A stretch of DNA of 64,000 bases from JABDQW01 sp942492025 (GTDB taxonomy: Bacteria > Pseudomonadota > Gammaproteobacteria > SZUA-229), in the NCBI GenBank assembly GCA_942492025.1, contig CALODJ010000004.1, positions 124,001-188,000 of the forward strand, read 5' to 3'. Under the pieces are notes generated by a model. That model searched no databases. It saw nothing but the letters and a program-made list of their open reading frames with translations, and was not told the origin of the DNA. Below are positions 1 to 8,555 of the stretch, piece after piece. The position numbers and the translations under genes are program-made. How positions within the stretch are numbered: position 1 is the stretch's first letter; each line of letters starts with the position of its first letter.

Positions 1-1
1 T

Positions 2-1132
2 GGTCTGGTTGGCTATTTTGGCTATGAAACCATCGCATATATCGAAGCACGGCTGGATCATGACGAAAAACCGGATCCGCTGGCGACGCCGGATATATTA
101 TTGATGGTTTCGGATGAGGTGATCGTATTTGACAACCTGTCAGGCAAATTGTACGTGGTTGTGCATATCGACCCGCATCAGGATCATGCGCTGGCTGACG
201 GCGAAAAAAGACTTCGGGAAATTATCCAAGGTCTGGGTCATCCGGTACCGCAAACACCTGGTCATGAAGCCAGGGCCGTTGACGAAGCCGATTTTGTGTC
301 AGGCTTTACCGAGCAGGGATTTAAGTCTGCAGTCGACAAGGCCAGACAGTATATTGTCGATGGAGACATCATGCAGGTTGTGCTGTCGCAGCGTCTTACC
401 ATTCCCTTCCATGCGAGACCCTTGGAGCTGTATCGGGCATTACGCAGTCTGAATCCGTCACCTTATATGTACTATCTCGATCTGGGTGATCATCACGTGG
501 TCGGTTCTTCGCCGGAAATCCTGGTACACCTTGAGGACAGTCAGGTCACCGTGCGTCCGATAGCGGGCACACGGCCGCGCGGCGAAGATGAGGCGACAGA
601 CAAAGCACTGGAGCAGGACCTGCTGGCCGATCCGAAGGAGCTGGCAGAGCATTTGATGTTGATCGATCTGGGGCGAAACGACGTCGGCCGTGTCAGCCAT
701 ATCGGTAGTGTTGAGCTGACCGAAAAGATGATCGTCGAACGCTATTCGCACGTGATGCATATTGTCTCCAATGTGATCGGCCAGCTAAAGGACGGTATGA
801 GTGCGATGGATGTGCTTCGTGCCACATTCCCTGCCGGTACCGTTAGTGGGGCACCAAAAATACGCGCGATGGAAATCATCAACGAGCTGGAGCCGGTAAA
901 GCGCGGCATATACTCGGGTGCTGTCGGCTACCTTTCCTGGAATGGTAACATGGATACCGCGATCGCTATCCGTACAGCGGTGATCAAGGACAACCAGCTG
1001 TCTATCCAGGCAGGTGCCGGCATCGTCTATGATTCGGTGCCTGACAATGAATGGGCCGAGACCATGAACAAGGCGCGGGCCATCTTTCGTGCCGTAGCGC
1101 TGGCCGAGGCCGGCCTCGATACAGGAAATTAG
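2..1132 (+). CDS. trpE: Anthranilate synthase component I (5' truncated by window edge)
   Basis: Makes anthranilate from chorismate together with the glutamine amidotransferase TrpG, the first committed step of tryptophan synthesis in the cytoplasm. The frame is open from base 2, and the residues before the first internal ATG (position 101) read GLVGYFGYE, a conserved TrpE stretch, so the gene starts upstream of the window. The chorismate-binding domain is complete: GDIMQVVLSQR, the PSPYMYYL segment, VGSSPEILV, RPIAGTRPRG, LIDLGRNDVGRV, FPAGTVSGAPKIRAME and the terminal GAGIVYDS are all recognisable. It ends 7 bases before a TIGR03790 gene, and trpG, trpD and trpC follow, so a trp operon is likely. 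PabB is the alternative, but the trpGDC context favours TrpE. Confidence 0.95.
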   Translation, partial: GLVGYFGYETIAYIEARLDHDEKPDPLATPDILLMVSDEVIVFDNLSGKLYVVVHIDPHQDHALADGEKRLREIIQGLGHPVPQTPGHEARAVDEADFVSGFTEQGFKSAVDKARQYIVDGDIMQVVLSQRLTIPFHARPLELYRALRSLNPSPYMYYLDLGDHHVVGSSPEILVHLEDSQVTVRPIAGTRPRGEDEATDKALEQDLLADPKELAEHLMLIDLGRNDVGRVSHIGSVELTEKMIVERYSHVMHIVSNVIGQLKDGMSAMDVLRATFPAGTVSGAPKIRAMEIINELEPVKRGIYSGAVGYLSWNGNMDTAIAIRTAVIKDNQLSIQAGAGIVYDSVPDNEWAETMNKARAIFRAVALAEAGLDTGN

Positions 1133-1139
1133 CCTGATA

Positions 1140-2150
1140 ATGTCACGCGCATTGCCTGGAATTGTCTTGTTGGCGAGCTTGTGTTTGCTGTGGCCAGCTT
1201 TCGCCGCGCATCCATCGCAACAACTGGCGATTGTCGTTAACGAAGCCGATCCACAGAGCAAACGCATCGCCGACTATTACCAGTTGAAACGTGGCATACC
1301 GGATGAAAACATCATAAAGGTCAATTTGCCTGTTGGCAAAAAAGGGATTGGCCGCGATAAGTTCGAACAGATCTATCAGCAGGTCAAAATGCTCACGCCA
1401 CAACACATCCAGTTTTATGCGTTGGCATGGAATCAGCCCTACAAAGTCGGCTGCATGTCGATAACCAGTGCGTTTGCCTTCGGTTTTGATGAGTCTTATT
1501 GTGCAAAGGGTTGTAACAACACCCGGCAAAGCGCGTATTTCAATTCTTCGACGCGCACGCCGCATTCCACATTGGGTGTCAGACCGGCCATGATGCTTGC
1601 GGGTAGTTCACTCGAGCAGGTGCGTGACATGATCGATCGCGGGGTCGAAGCAGATGCCACCTACCCCAAAGGTACCGCTTACCTTGTTAGCACCAGTAAC
1701 AAGGCCAGAAATGTGCGGTCGCAGTTTTATTCGTCGATCGCTGAGCAATTGGGTAAACGGGTCAATATACAGATAGAAACGACCGATGCACTCATTAATA
1801 AGAAAGATGTACTGTTCTATTTCACTGGCTTGAAACAGGTGGAAAATATCGATAGCAACCAGTTTGTAAACGGTGCAATCGCCGACCACCTGACTTCCAC
1901 GGGTGGCGTGTTATTCGGTGGCGAGCAGATGAGTATATTGCGTTGGCTCGATGCTGGCGCTACCGGGAGTTACGGTACCGTGGTAGAGCCATGTGCCTTT
2001 CCACAGAAATTCCCCCATCCCGCTGTTGTCATCGACCGCTATACGCGCGGCGAAACATTGATTGAAGCGTACTGGAAAAGCGTGGCCTGGCCGGGGCAGG
2101 GCCTGTTCGTCGGCGAGCCCCTGGCAGCGCCGTATGCGGGTATAATCTGA
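1140..2150 (+). CDS. TIGR03790 family exported protein of unknown function
   Basis: The 336-aa product begins with a hydrophobic signal peptide (LPGIVLLASLCLLWPAFA, cleavage near residue 22), so it is probably periplasmic. The family resemblance is to TIGR03790 uncharacterised proteins: the opening VVNEADPQSKRIADYYQLKR with the following GIP, the central asparagine/cysteine-rich patch (CMSITS, CAKGCNNTRQSAYFN), and the late GGxLFGGEQM segment. No catalytic motif is recognised. It lies 7 bases after trpE and 147 bases before trpG, so it interrupts the usual trpE-trpG adjacency and is probably cotranscribed. Nothing in it suggests a tryptophan enzyme. The family call is from memory of the pattern, and the function is unknown. 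Confidence 0.7.
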   Translation: MSRALPGIVLLASLCLLWPAFAAHPSQQLAIVVNEADPQSKRIADYYQLKRGIPDENIIKVNLPVGKKGIGRDKFEQIYQQVKMLTPQHIQFYALAWNQPYKVGCMSITSAFAFGFDESYCAKGCNNTRQSAYFNSSTRTPHSTLGVRPAMMLAGSSLEQVRDMIDRGVEADATYPKGTAYLVSTSNKARNVRSQFYSSIAEQLGKRVNIQIETTDALINKKDVLFYFTGLKQVENIDSNQFVNGAIADHLTSTGGVLFGGEQMSILRWLDAGATGSYGTVVEPCAFPQKFPHPAVVIDRYTRGETLIEAYWKSVAWPGQGLFVGEPLAAPYAGII

Positions 2151-2261
2151 TGGCTATTATTTAACGCAAAGGGTTGTTGTAATGAATAAAAATGATATTT
2201 CAATGAGGCTGTAGTAAAAGACGGTGTCAAACGAATCGTTAACAAATTGTAAGCTTTGCGA

Positions 2262-2288
2262 TCTCCGCGTCTTTGCGTCTTTGCGGTG
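2262..2288 (+). repeat. Solo copy of the GCAGAG-type dispersed box
   Basis: The sequence CTCCGCGTCTTTGCG followed by TCTTTGCGGTGG just before trpG is the reverse-complement form of the CCGCAGAGGCGCAGAGG box found in pairs elsewhere in this window. No partner copy is visible in this gap. It sits 10 bases upstream of the trpG ATG and overlaps where its ribosome binding site should be. Confidence 0.6.
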
Positions 2289-2297
2289 GATTTCAAT

Positions 2298-2876
2298 ATG
2301 TTAATTATGATCGATAATTATGATTCCTTCACCTACAACCTGGTGCAATACCTGGGCGAGCTCGGTGCGGATATAAAAGTTTTCCGTAATGATGGTATTA
2401 CAGTCACTGAGCTGCAGGCATTAGGACCGGCGCGTATAATGATTTCCCCCGGACCTTGTACACCGAATGAAGCAGGTATTTCCATGGATGTGATCCGTGC
2501 CTTTGCCGGTGTGGTGCCGATTCTCGGTGTCTGTTTAGGGCATCAAAGTATTGGACAGGTTTACGGTGGTAATATCGTGCACGCTCGTGAAATCATGCAC
2601 GGCAAGACCTCACTGATTCATCACAAGGGCGAACATGTTTTCAACGGATTGGATAGTCCCTACACGGCAACGCGTTACCACTCGCTGGTGATCGATAAGC
2701 AGTCGCTGCCGGACTGCCTCGAGATAACGGCCTGGACTGAAACCGAGGCGGGTGAAATGGATGAGATCATGGGTGTCAAACACAAACAACTTGCGGTTGA
2801 AGGTGTGCAGTTTCATCCCGAATCGATACTGACCGAGCACGGGCATGATCTGTTGAAAAATTTCCTGATGACCTGA
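2298..2876 (+). CDS. trpG: Anthranilate synthase component II, glutamine amidotransferase
   Basis: Supplies ammonia from glutamine to TrpE; a TrpG/PabA class-I glutamine amidotransferase. The start at 2298 gives MLIMIDNYDSFTYNLVQYLG, the canonical family N-terminus. A longer reading from 2256 would translate a dispersed repeat and is rejected. Visible motifs are SPGPCTPNEAG, the nucleophile elbow PILGVCLGHQSIGQ (Cys about residue 79), RYHSLV, and the catalytic His-Glu in VQFHPESILTEHG. The length of 192 aa is normal. It is followed after 12 bases by trpD, with which it is probably cotranscribed and coupled. No fusion to trpD is present. Confidence 0.95.
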   Translation: MLIMIDNYDSFTYNLVQYLGELGADIKVFRNDGITVTELQALGPARIMISPGPCTPNEAGISMDVIRAFAGVVPILGVCLGHQSIGQVYGGNIVHAREIMHGKTSLIHHKGEHVFNGLDSPYTATRYHSLVIDKQSLPDCLEITAWTETEAGEMDEIMGVKHKQLAVEGVQFHPESILTEHGHDLLKNFLMT

Positions 2877-2888
2877 CGACAAGACGAG

Positions 2889-3908
2889 ATGACTATGGAT
2901 ATGCAATCCGCGATCAAGGCGATGACCGAACACAAGAACCTGTCTGCTGATGAGATGGCCTCGGTCATGCGTCTGATCATGACTGGTGAGGCCACGCCTG
3001 CGCAGGTCGGTGGCTTTCTGATCGGCCTGCGCATGAAAGGTGAAACGGTTGATGAAGTTGCCGCCGCCGCCAGTGTGATGCGTGAATTGTCGACCCGGGT
3101 CGATGTTGATAAGCGACATCTGGTTGACACCTGCGGTACCGGAGGTGACGCTTCCGGAAGTTTCAACATCTCCACGGCGAGCGCCTTTGTGGTCGCGGCA
3201 GCCGGTGGCAAGGTAGCCAAGCACGGCAACCGTTCAGTATCGAGCAAGTCCGGCAGTGCCGATGTGCTCGAGGCAGCGGGTGTCAATCTGGAATTGACAC
3301 CGGAACAAGTTGCAGCCTGTGTTAACGGCATCGGTGTTGGCTTTATGTTCGCACCCATGCACCACAGTGCGATGAAGCATGCGATTGGTCCGCGACGCGA
3401 GATGGCGGTGCGTACTCTGTTCAATGTGCTGGGTCCGCTGACCAATCCGGCCGGAGCACCCAATCAGGTCCTGGGCGTGTTCAGCGACGACTGGGTCGAG
3501 CCGTTGGCGCAGGTGCTGAAGCAGTTGGGCAGCGAGCATGTGCTGGTGGTGCACGCACAAGACGGGCTCGATGAAATCAGCATTGCCTCGATGACCCACG
3601 TGGCTGAACTGAAAGACGGTGAGGTAACAAGCTACACGGTGCAGCCAGAGGATTTTGGTATGCCACGGGCAGAGTTATCAACAATCAGGGCCGAAGACGC
3701 TGAAGACAGTCTGCGCATCATCCGATCGGTGCTGGCAAACGAGGATGGTCCCGCGAAAGATATTGTCTGTTTGAATGCCGGTGCGGCCATCTATGCGGCC
3801 GGTAAAGCCGGCAGTCTCGCTGAAGGTGTAGACCGTGCGCGGGAAGTCATTGGCAGTGGCGAAGCTGCCAACAAGCTGGAGCAACTGGTAGCAGCAACCA
3901 GGATCTGA
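2889..3908 (+). CDS. trpD: Anthranilate phosphoribosyltransferase
   Basis: Transfers phosphoribosyl from PRPP to anthranilate, the second step of the tryptophan pathway. The 339-aa product has the TrpD landmarks: the N-terminal helical part with MRMKGETVDE-like GLRMKGETVDEVAAAA, the PRPP site VDTCGTGGDASGSFNIST, KHGNRSVSSKSGSADVLEA, FMFAPMHHSAMKHA and the RTLFNVLGPLTNPAG segment. The length is typical. The start at 2889 follows a GACGAG ribosome binding site. It lies 12 bases after trpG and 178 bases before trpC; that gap holds an inverted repeat. Confidence 0.96.
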   Translation: MTMDMQSAIKAMTEHKNLSADEMASVMRLIMTGEATPAQVGGFLIGLRMKGETVDEVAAAASVMRELSTRVDVDKRHLVDTCGTGGDASGSFNISTASAFVVAAAGGKVAKHGNRSVSSKSGSADVLEAAGVNLELTPEQVAACVNGIGVGFMFAPMHHSAMKHAIGPRREMAVRTLFNVLGPLTNPAGAPNQVLGVFSDDWVEPLAQVLKQLGSEHVLVVHAQDGLDEISIASMTHVAELKDGEVTSYTVQPEDFGMPRAELSTIRAEDAEDSLRIIRSVLANEDGPAKDIVCLNAGAAIYAAGKAGSLAEGVDRAREVIGSGEAANKLEQLVAATRI

Positions 3909-3947
3909 AAAGAATAGCACGTACTTTGGAATGACAAGGTTTATGTG

Positions 3948-4024
3948 GTCATTGCGAGGTGCGAAGCAATCTCACGACAGGTTGCGTTCAGCCAGCAGAT
4001 TGCCACGCTATCGCTCGCAATGAC
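3948..4024. repeat. Palindromic intergenic repeat (CATTGCGAG type)
   Basis: GTCATTGCGAG at 3948-3958 is matched by CTCGCAATGAC at 4014-4024, with a second inner match of GAAGCAATCT against AGATTGCCACGC. This forms a long imperfect hairpin in the trpD-trpC gap. The CATTGCGAG / CTCGCAATGAC ends resemble dispersed palindromic repeats seen in many proteobacteria. A partial relative (CTCGCAATGAC) occurs near 10618. Confidence 0.7.
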
Positions 4025-4086
4025 GCAACGATAATTTTTATGTGCTCGAATGTAAGTGAATACCCTCAGGGGCTGAAAATAGTTAC

Positions 4087-4887
4087 ATGTCCGATAAACG
4101 CGCCGACATATTAAAAACGATTTTGCAGCGAAAGGCGGAAGAAATAACCGAACGCTGTGCAAACATCGGTCTGCCAGAAATGCGCGAACGCGCTATAGCG
4201 GCTGACGCGGTGCGCGGCTTCATCGCCGCGATTGAACAATGTATTGCCGCTAACCGGTCTGCGGTCATTGCCGAAATCAAAAAAGCGTCACCCAGCAAAG
4301 GTTTGCTGCGGGAATCGTTCGATCCGTCAGCCATCGCAAAAAGCTATCAGCAACACGGCGCTGCCTGTTTGTCGGTACTCACCGACAGGGACTTCTTTCA
4401 GGGCGCTGAAGATTACCTGCAACAGGCCCGATCTGCATGCACCCTGCCGGTGATCCGCAAGGATTTCATTATCGATACTTACCAGGTATACGAGGCGCGG
4501 GCGATCAATGCCGACTGCATTTTATTGATTGTTGCCGCCCTGGACGACGGCGATTTACAGCGACTGCTGGATCAGGCACACGATCTACAGATGGATGTAT
4601 TGATGGAAGTGCACGATGATGCCGAGCTCGAACGCGCGCTGGCGACCGGCGCGCGCCTGATCGGCATAAATAATCGCAATTTGCGGACCTTCGAAACCCG
4701 CCTGTCGACCACGATCAATATGCTCGGCAACATACCGGAAGACCGCATCGTCGTTACCGAAAGCGGTATCCATACACCGCAAGACGTCAAGCTGATGCGT
4801 GAACATAACGTGCATGCGTTCCTGGTGGGTGAGGCCTTCATGAAAGCCGACGATCCCGGTGCGAAGCTGGCGGAACTGTTTTTCTGA
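4087..4887 (+). CDS. trpC: Indole-3-glycerol phosphate synthase
   Basis: Closes the ring of CdRP to indole-3-glycerol phosphate, the fourth step of tryptophan synthesis; a single TIM barrel. The 266-aa protein shows ILKTILQRKAEEI at the N-terminus, the AVIAEIKKASPSKG phosphate and catalytic lysine motif, LSVLTDRDFFQG, LPVIRKDFIIDTYQVYEARAI, the IGINNRNLRTFE segment and VTESGIHTPQDV. There is no TrpF fusion. It starts 178 bases after trpD, across an intergenic repeat, and probably belongs to the same transcript. Immediately downstream is a composite repeat. Confidence 0.96.
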   Translation: MSDKRADILKTILQRKAEEITERCANIGLPEMRERAIAADAVRGFIAAIEQCIAANRSAVIAEIKKASPSKGLLRESFDPSAIAKSYQQHGAACLSVLTDRDFFQGAEDYLQQARSACTLPVIRKDFIIDTYQVYEARAINADCILLIVAALDDGDLQRLLDQAHDLQMDVLMEVHDDAELERALATGARLIGINNRNLRTFETRLSTTINMLGNIPEDRIVVTESGIHTPQDVKLMREHNVHAFLVGEAFMKADDPGAKLAELFF

Positions 4888-4889
4888 TT

Positions 4890-5046
4890 CACCACAGAGG
4901 CGCAGAGGCGCGGAGAAAATCGTTTTGTTTTTTAGTTTTGTAGGGTGCGCCGTGCGCACCGTGGCTCGGATAAATGTATCTGATGTTTTCGGTGCGCACG
5001 GCGCACCCTACATTTCTACTTTGTGTCCTCTGTGCCTCTGTGGTGA
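4890..5046. repeat. Composite element: GCAGAG boxes flanking a GTGCGC palindrome
   Basis: Outer arms: CACCACAGAGGCGCAGAGG at 4890-4908, inverted at 5026-5046 (CCTCTGTGCCTCTGTGGTG). Inner arms: GTAGGGTGCGCCGTGCGCAC beginning at 4940, inverted at 4990-5011. The two nested inverted repeats are separate families, because each occurs alone elsewhere in the window. The element fills the whole space between the convergent ends of trpC and crp and could also act as a bidirectional terminator. Confidence 0.85.
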
Positions 5047-5050
5047 AAGA

Positions 5051-5707
5051 CTAACGTGTACCAAAGACGACCACGGTCTTGCCGTGGGCGCTGATCAGGT
5101 TTTCATCTTCCAGTTCTTTGAGCACGCGTCCTGCCATTTCGCGCGAACAGCCAACCATTTTGGCGATATCCTGGCGCGTGGTTTTGATCTGCATGCCGTC
5201 CGGGTGAGTCATTGCGTCTGGCTCCCTGCTGAGTTCAAGCAGGCAGTGGGCAATGCGGCCTTTCACATCGAGGAAGATCAGGTCGCGAACCTTGAGACTG
5301 GTCTTTCGCAGGCGGTTGAAAATCTGACTGCTCAGCAGAAACATGATCGCGGGATCTTTGCTGACGATACGCCGGAACTGATCATAACCGATTTCTGCGA
5401 TGATGCATTTGCTGCGCGCGATCACCCAGGCGGTACGTCTGGTATGCTCATCGTGATCCGGATCGAGGTCGAACAGGCCCGCTTCTCCGAAAAAATCGCC
5501 CTCGTTCAAGTGGGCGAGGATAATTTCGTCACCGGATTCATTTTCTGCCTGTACGCTTACCGAACCCTGAATGATATAGTACAGGCAGTTTGAAGCATCG
5601 CCCTCGTGTATGATCACGGTTTTCGCATCATAGCTTTTATGGCGAGTATGTTTGAGAAAGCTCTCGAGGGTCGGGTTTAATTTGGGTATTTCACGGGTAA
5701 TGCTCAT
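5051..5707 (-). CDS. crp: cAMP receptor protein (Crp/Vfr-type global regulator)
   Basis: DNA-binding regulator of carbon and virulence/colonisation genes. The 218-aa protein aligns by eye with E. coli CRP throughout: DPTLEWFL-like NPTLESFLKH, the cyclic-nucleotide-binding GDFFGEAG loop, the TS pair on the C helix (RKTSLKVRDL), LDVKGRIAHCLLEL, the identical PDAMTHPDGMQIK stretch and the recognition helix CSREMAGRVLKELED. The phosphate-binding Arg-Ser of CRP reads Arg-Thr here, after a short Asp/His-rich insertion (DPDHDEH). The ending ISAHGKTVVVFGTR matches CRP. It is divergent from yhfA, as in E. coli. Confidence 0.93.
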   Translation of the reverse strand: MSITREIPKLNPTLESFLKHTRHKSYDAKTVIIHEGDASNCLYYIIQGSVSVQAENESGDEIILAHLNEGDFFGEAGLFDLDPDHDEHTRRTAWVIARSKCIIAEIGYDQFRRIVSKDPAIMFLLSSQIFNRLRKTSLKVRDLIFLDVKGRIAHCLLELSREPDAMTHPDGMQIKTTRQDIAKMVGCSREMAGRVLKELEDENLISAHGKTVVVFGTR

Positions 5708-5790
5708 ACTGTGTCCCAGCAGACCGATGCGTATGTCATCTTACAGGACTACGATAGACTGCAAAAGACACTCAAGAGCAAGGGGTAAAA

Positions 5791-6213
5791 ATGAAGGCAA
5801 CGGTAAAATGGCTGGACCACATGTCATTTGTCGGAGAATCCGGCAGCGGGCATTCGGTGGTGATGGATGGTGCGCCGGACGTGGGTGGCCGCAACATGGG
5901 CGTCAGGCCGATGGAGATGGTGCTACTCGGGCTCGGGGGATGTACATCCTTTGATCTGGTTCTGATCCTGCAGCGTCAACGTCAGGCGGTGACTGACTGT
6001 CAAGTCGAGATTGAAGCAGAACGTGCTACCAAAGTTCCGAAAGTTTTTACCCGGATTCATGTGCATTACATCGTCCAGGGCCGTGATCTCGATCCTAAAA
6101 AAGTCGAACGCGCAGTCACAATGACAGCAGAGAAATATTGCTCCGTCTCGATCATGCTCTCAGCATCGGTAGAACTGTCGCACGATTTTGAGATCATCGA
6201 ACAACAGGGTTAA
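5791..6213 (+). CDS. yhfA: OsmC family protein, YhfA type
   Basis: A 140-aa OsmC/Ohr-fold protein. OsmC-family proteins commonly reduce organic peroxides through two cysteines; for the YhfA branch no substrate is established. The candidate cysteines are in the LGLGGCTSFD motif and in the AEKYCSVS motif, which are the two conserved positions of the family. The start follows an AAGGGG ribosome binding site 5 bases upstream. It is divergently transcribed from crp across 83 bases, an arrangement also seen in E. coli, which supports both calls. Confidence 0.88.
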   Translation: MKATVKWLDHMSFVGESGSGHSVVMDGAPDVGGRNMGVRPMEMVLLGLGGCTSFDLVLILQRQRQAVTDCQVEIEAERATKVPKVFTRIHVHYIVQGRDLDPKKVERAVTMTAEKYCSVSIMLSASVELSHDFEIIEQQG

Positions 6214-6380
6214 CCACGTGCCTGACACGGCAAACAGGACATGCGTTCATTTGCGGACTATATGGTCTTAGTGCCTACGATCAGTCATTCTCTATTAGCA
6301 ATGTTGAAAATCCAGGTTGCTAATATCAACAATCACAACACCCCATTCGCGGTACTGACAATTCAAGCCAGCAAGGTACA

Positions 6381-8426
6381 ATGCCTGCTTCGATTCAGGA
6401 TAGTCCATTGAGCAGCTCCCGTTCCCCTAAACTCAATCCACAACAAGCCCGGGCTGTCCGTAGGATTGATGGGCCCATGCTGGTGCTCGCCGGTGCGGGT
6501 AGTGGCAAGACGCGGGTCATCACCGAAAAAATTGCACATCTGATTGGTCCTTGCGGCATCGCGGCGAACCGTATCGCTGCGGTGACTTTTACCAACAAGG
6601 CGGCGCAGGAAATGAAGACGCGGGTAAAAAAGTTACTCGGTGGAAAAAGTGTGCGCGGGCTCAGGATCTCGACTTTTCATCGCCTGGGTCTGGGAATATT
6701 GCAGCGTGAATGCAGGCGCCTGGATTATCAGCCCGGGTTTTCGGTGTTCGCTGGCGATGACTGTGTCGGGGTGCTGCAGGAACTGCTGCGTACCCGGGGT
6801 GAACGTGGCCTTGAGAAGGCTGAACGCTTCCACTGGCAAATCTCCAGCTGGAAGAACGACGGTATCACACCACAGCAGGCGATAAGCTTGGCTGAAGACG
6901 ATATTCAACTGCGTATGGCACGTGTTTACGGCAACTATCAGCGTCAGTTGCACGCCTACAATGCGTTTGATCTTGACGATCTGATTTTGCAGACTGTCCA
7001 GTTGTTCAGTCATCACGGTGATCTGCTGGATGCCTGGCAGAATCGCATTCATTATATGCTGGTGGATGAGTATCAGGACACCAACTCGATGCAGTACCAG
7101 CTGGTGAAAATGCTGACAGCCAGACGCAAGAGCTTGACGGCGGTAGGCGACGATGACCAGTCGGTTTATGCCTGGCGGGGTGCCCGGCCTGAAAACCTGG
7201 AGCAGCTGGCCCGGGATTTTACCGATCTTGAAGTGATCAAGCTGGAACAGAACTACCGTTCCAGTGGGCGGATACTCAAAGTGGCCAATGAACTCATCAG
7301 CCATAATCCTCATGTGTTTGAAAAACGCTTGTGGAGCGAGCTCGGATACGGTGATCCTGTCAGAGTGATCCAGTGTAACTCTGCTGAAGATGAAGGCGAG
7401 CAGGTCGTCATCCAGTTGCAGTCACACAAGCTGCAGCATCAGGGACGCTACGGCGATTATGCCATTCTGTACAGGGGCAATTTCCAGGCGCGCGTGTTCG
7501 AGGGTTACCTGCGTCAGATGAATATACCCTACGTGGTCAGTGGCGGTATTTCATTTTTCGAGCGCAGTGAGATCAGGGATATCGTCGCCTACCTGCGCTT
7601 ACTCGCGAATCCGGATGATGATGCCGCCTTTCTGCGTATCATCAACACCCCACGTAGAAATATCGGTCCGGCAACACTGGAAAAGCTCGGTGCCTACGCG
7701 GTTGAAAGAAAAATCAGCATGTTGAGCGCGTGTTCAGAACTGGGATTGCAGGACAGGCTGACAGCCAAGGCGAACAGCAGTCTGCAGAAATTCAGTGACT
7801 GGCTGCTCCGGCTGTCTGACAGCAGCGAAACCGGCTCAGTAGACAGCATTGTGCGACAGTTACTCGAGGATATTGGTTATCAGAACTGGCTGCACGAACA
7901 AAGCAAAGATACCGAGAGTGCGGAGCGCCGCTGGAATAACGTGACGGATTTGCTCGGCTGGCTCGGAAAACTGCAAAATCAGGACGAGGCCGAAGGTATT
8001 AGCGAGATCATATCCCGGCTGACGCTGATGGATATACTGCAGCGCGACGATGATAAGCAGCACGCCGACGCGGTGCAGCTGATGACACTGCATGCAGCCA
8101 AGGGGCTGGAATTTCCGCATGTCTACCTGGTTGGCTTCGAAGAGGGCCTGCTACCGCATCAGACCAGTATCGATGAAGACACTATCGAGGAAGAGCGGCG
8201 ACTCGCCTATGTCGGCATCACCCGCGCCCAGTGCAGTCTGAATCTGACCATGGCGCGTGCACGCAAACGTTATGGCGAAGTCATACTGTGCGAACCCAGC
8301 CGCTTCCTCGAGGAATTACCCGAGGATGAGCTGGAATGGCTCGGTGGTCGCAACGGTCAAAAGCAGAAATCCACACAGGAAAAGGGCCGCTCCCATCTGG
8401 ATTCGATCAAGCAGCTGCTCGGCTGA
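6381..8426 (+). CDS. rep: ATP-dependent DNA helicase Rep (UvrD family, SF1A)
   Basis: 3'-5' helicase that helps replication forks past bound proteins. The 681-aa product is close to the 673 aa of E. coli Rep. Motifs in order: LNPQQARAV (Q motif), LAGAGSGKTRVIT (Walker A), AAVTFTNKAAQEM, ISTFHRLGL, LVDEYQDTNSMQYQ (Walker B), AVGDDDQSVYAWRGA, IKLEQNYRSSGRIL, then VQLMTLHAAKGLEFPHVYLVG and EERRLAYVGITRAQ. The NPHVFEKRLWSELGYG stretch separates Rep from UvrD and PcrA. It has its own upstream gap of 167 bases without recognisable genes. Confidence 0.93.
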   Translation: MPASIQDSPLSSSRSPKLNPQQARAVRRIDGPMLVLAGAGSGKTRVITEKIAHLIGPCGIAANRIAAVTFTNKAAQEMKTRVKKLLGGKSVRGLRISTFHRLGLGILQRECRRLDYQPGFSVFAGDDCVGVLQELLRTRGERGLEKAERFHWQISSWKNDGITPQQAISLAEDDIQLRMARVYGNYQRQLHAYNAFDLDDLILQTVQLFSHHGDLLDAWQNRIHYMLVDEYQDTNSMQYQLVKMLTARRKSLTAVGDDDQSVYAWRGARPENLEQLARDFTDLEVIKLEQNYRSSGRILKVANELISHNPHVFEKRLWSELGYGDPVRVIQCNSAEDEGEQVVIQLQSHKLQHQGRYGDYAILYRGNFQARVFEGYLRQMNIPYVVSGGISFFERSEIRDIVAYLRLLANPDDDAAFLRIINTPRRNIGPATLEKLGAYAVERKISMLSACSELGLQDRLTAKANSSLQKFSDWLLRLSDSSETGSVDSIVRQLLEDIGYQNWLHEQSKDTESAERRWNNVTDLLGWLGKLQNQDEAEGISEIISRLTLMDILQRDDDKQHADAVQLMTLHAAKGLEFPHVYLVGFEEGLLPHQTSIDEDTIEEERRLAYVGITRAQCSLNLTMARARKRYGEVILCEPSRFLEELPEDELEWLGGRNGQKQKSTQEKGRSHLDSIKQLLG

Positions 8427-8497
8427 TCTTCAAGCCCGTGACCCATGGGCACAGACGTTGACATCGATCACCGCTATTCAAAACTTCATCAAGGTAT

Positions 8498-8539
8498 TTG
8501 ACATAAGCATTGTCATATACAATAATGCGAATCGTTTTC
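8498..8539 (+). promoter_or_regulatory. Sigma-70 promoter overlapped by a Fur-like box
   Basis: TTGACA at 8498-8503, a 17-base spacer and AATAAT at 8521-8526 form a near-consensus promoter. The 19 bases from 8521 to 8539 (AATAATGCGAATCGTTTTC) match the classical Fur consensus at 14 of 19 positions by direct count. They cover the -10 element, the expected position for repression. The next gene is an FTR1 iron permease, which fits iron control. Confidence 0.7.
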
Positions 8540-8555
8540 ATTCGTGTTTCATATC

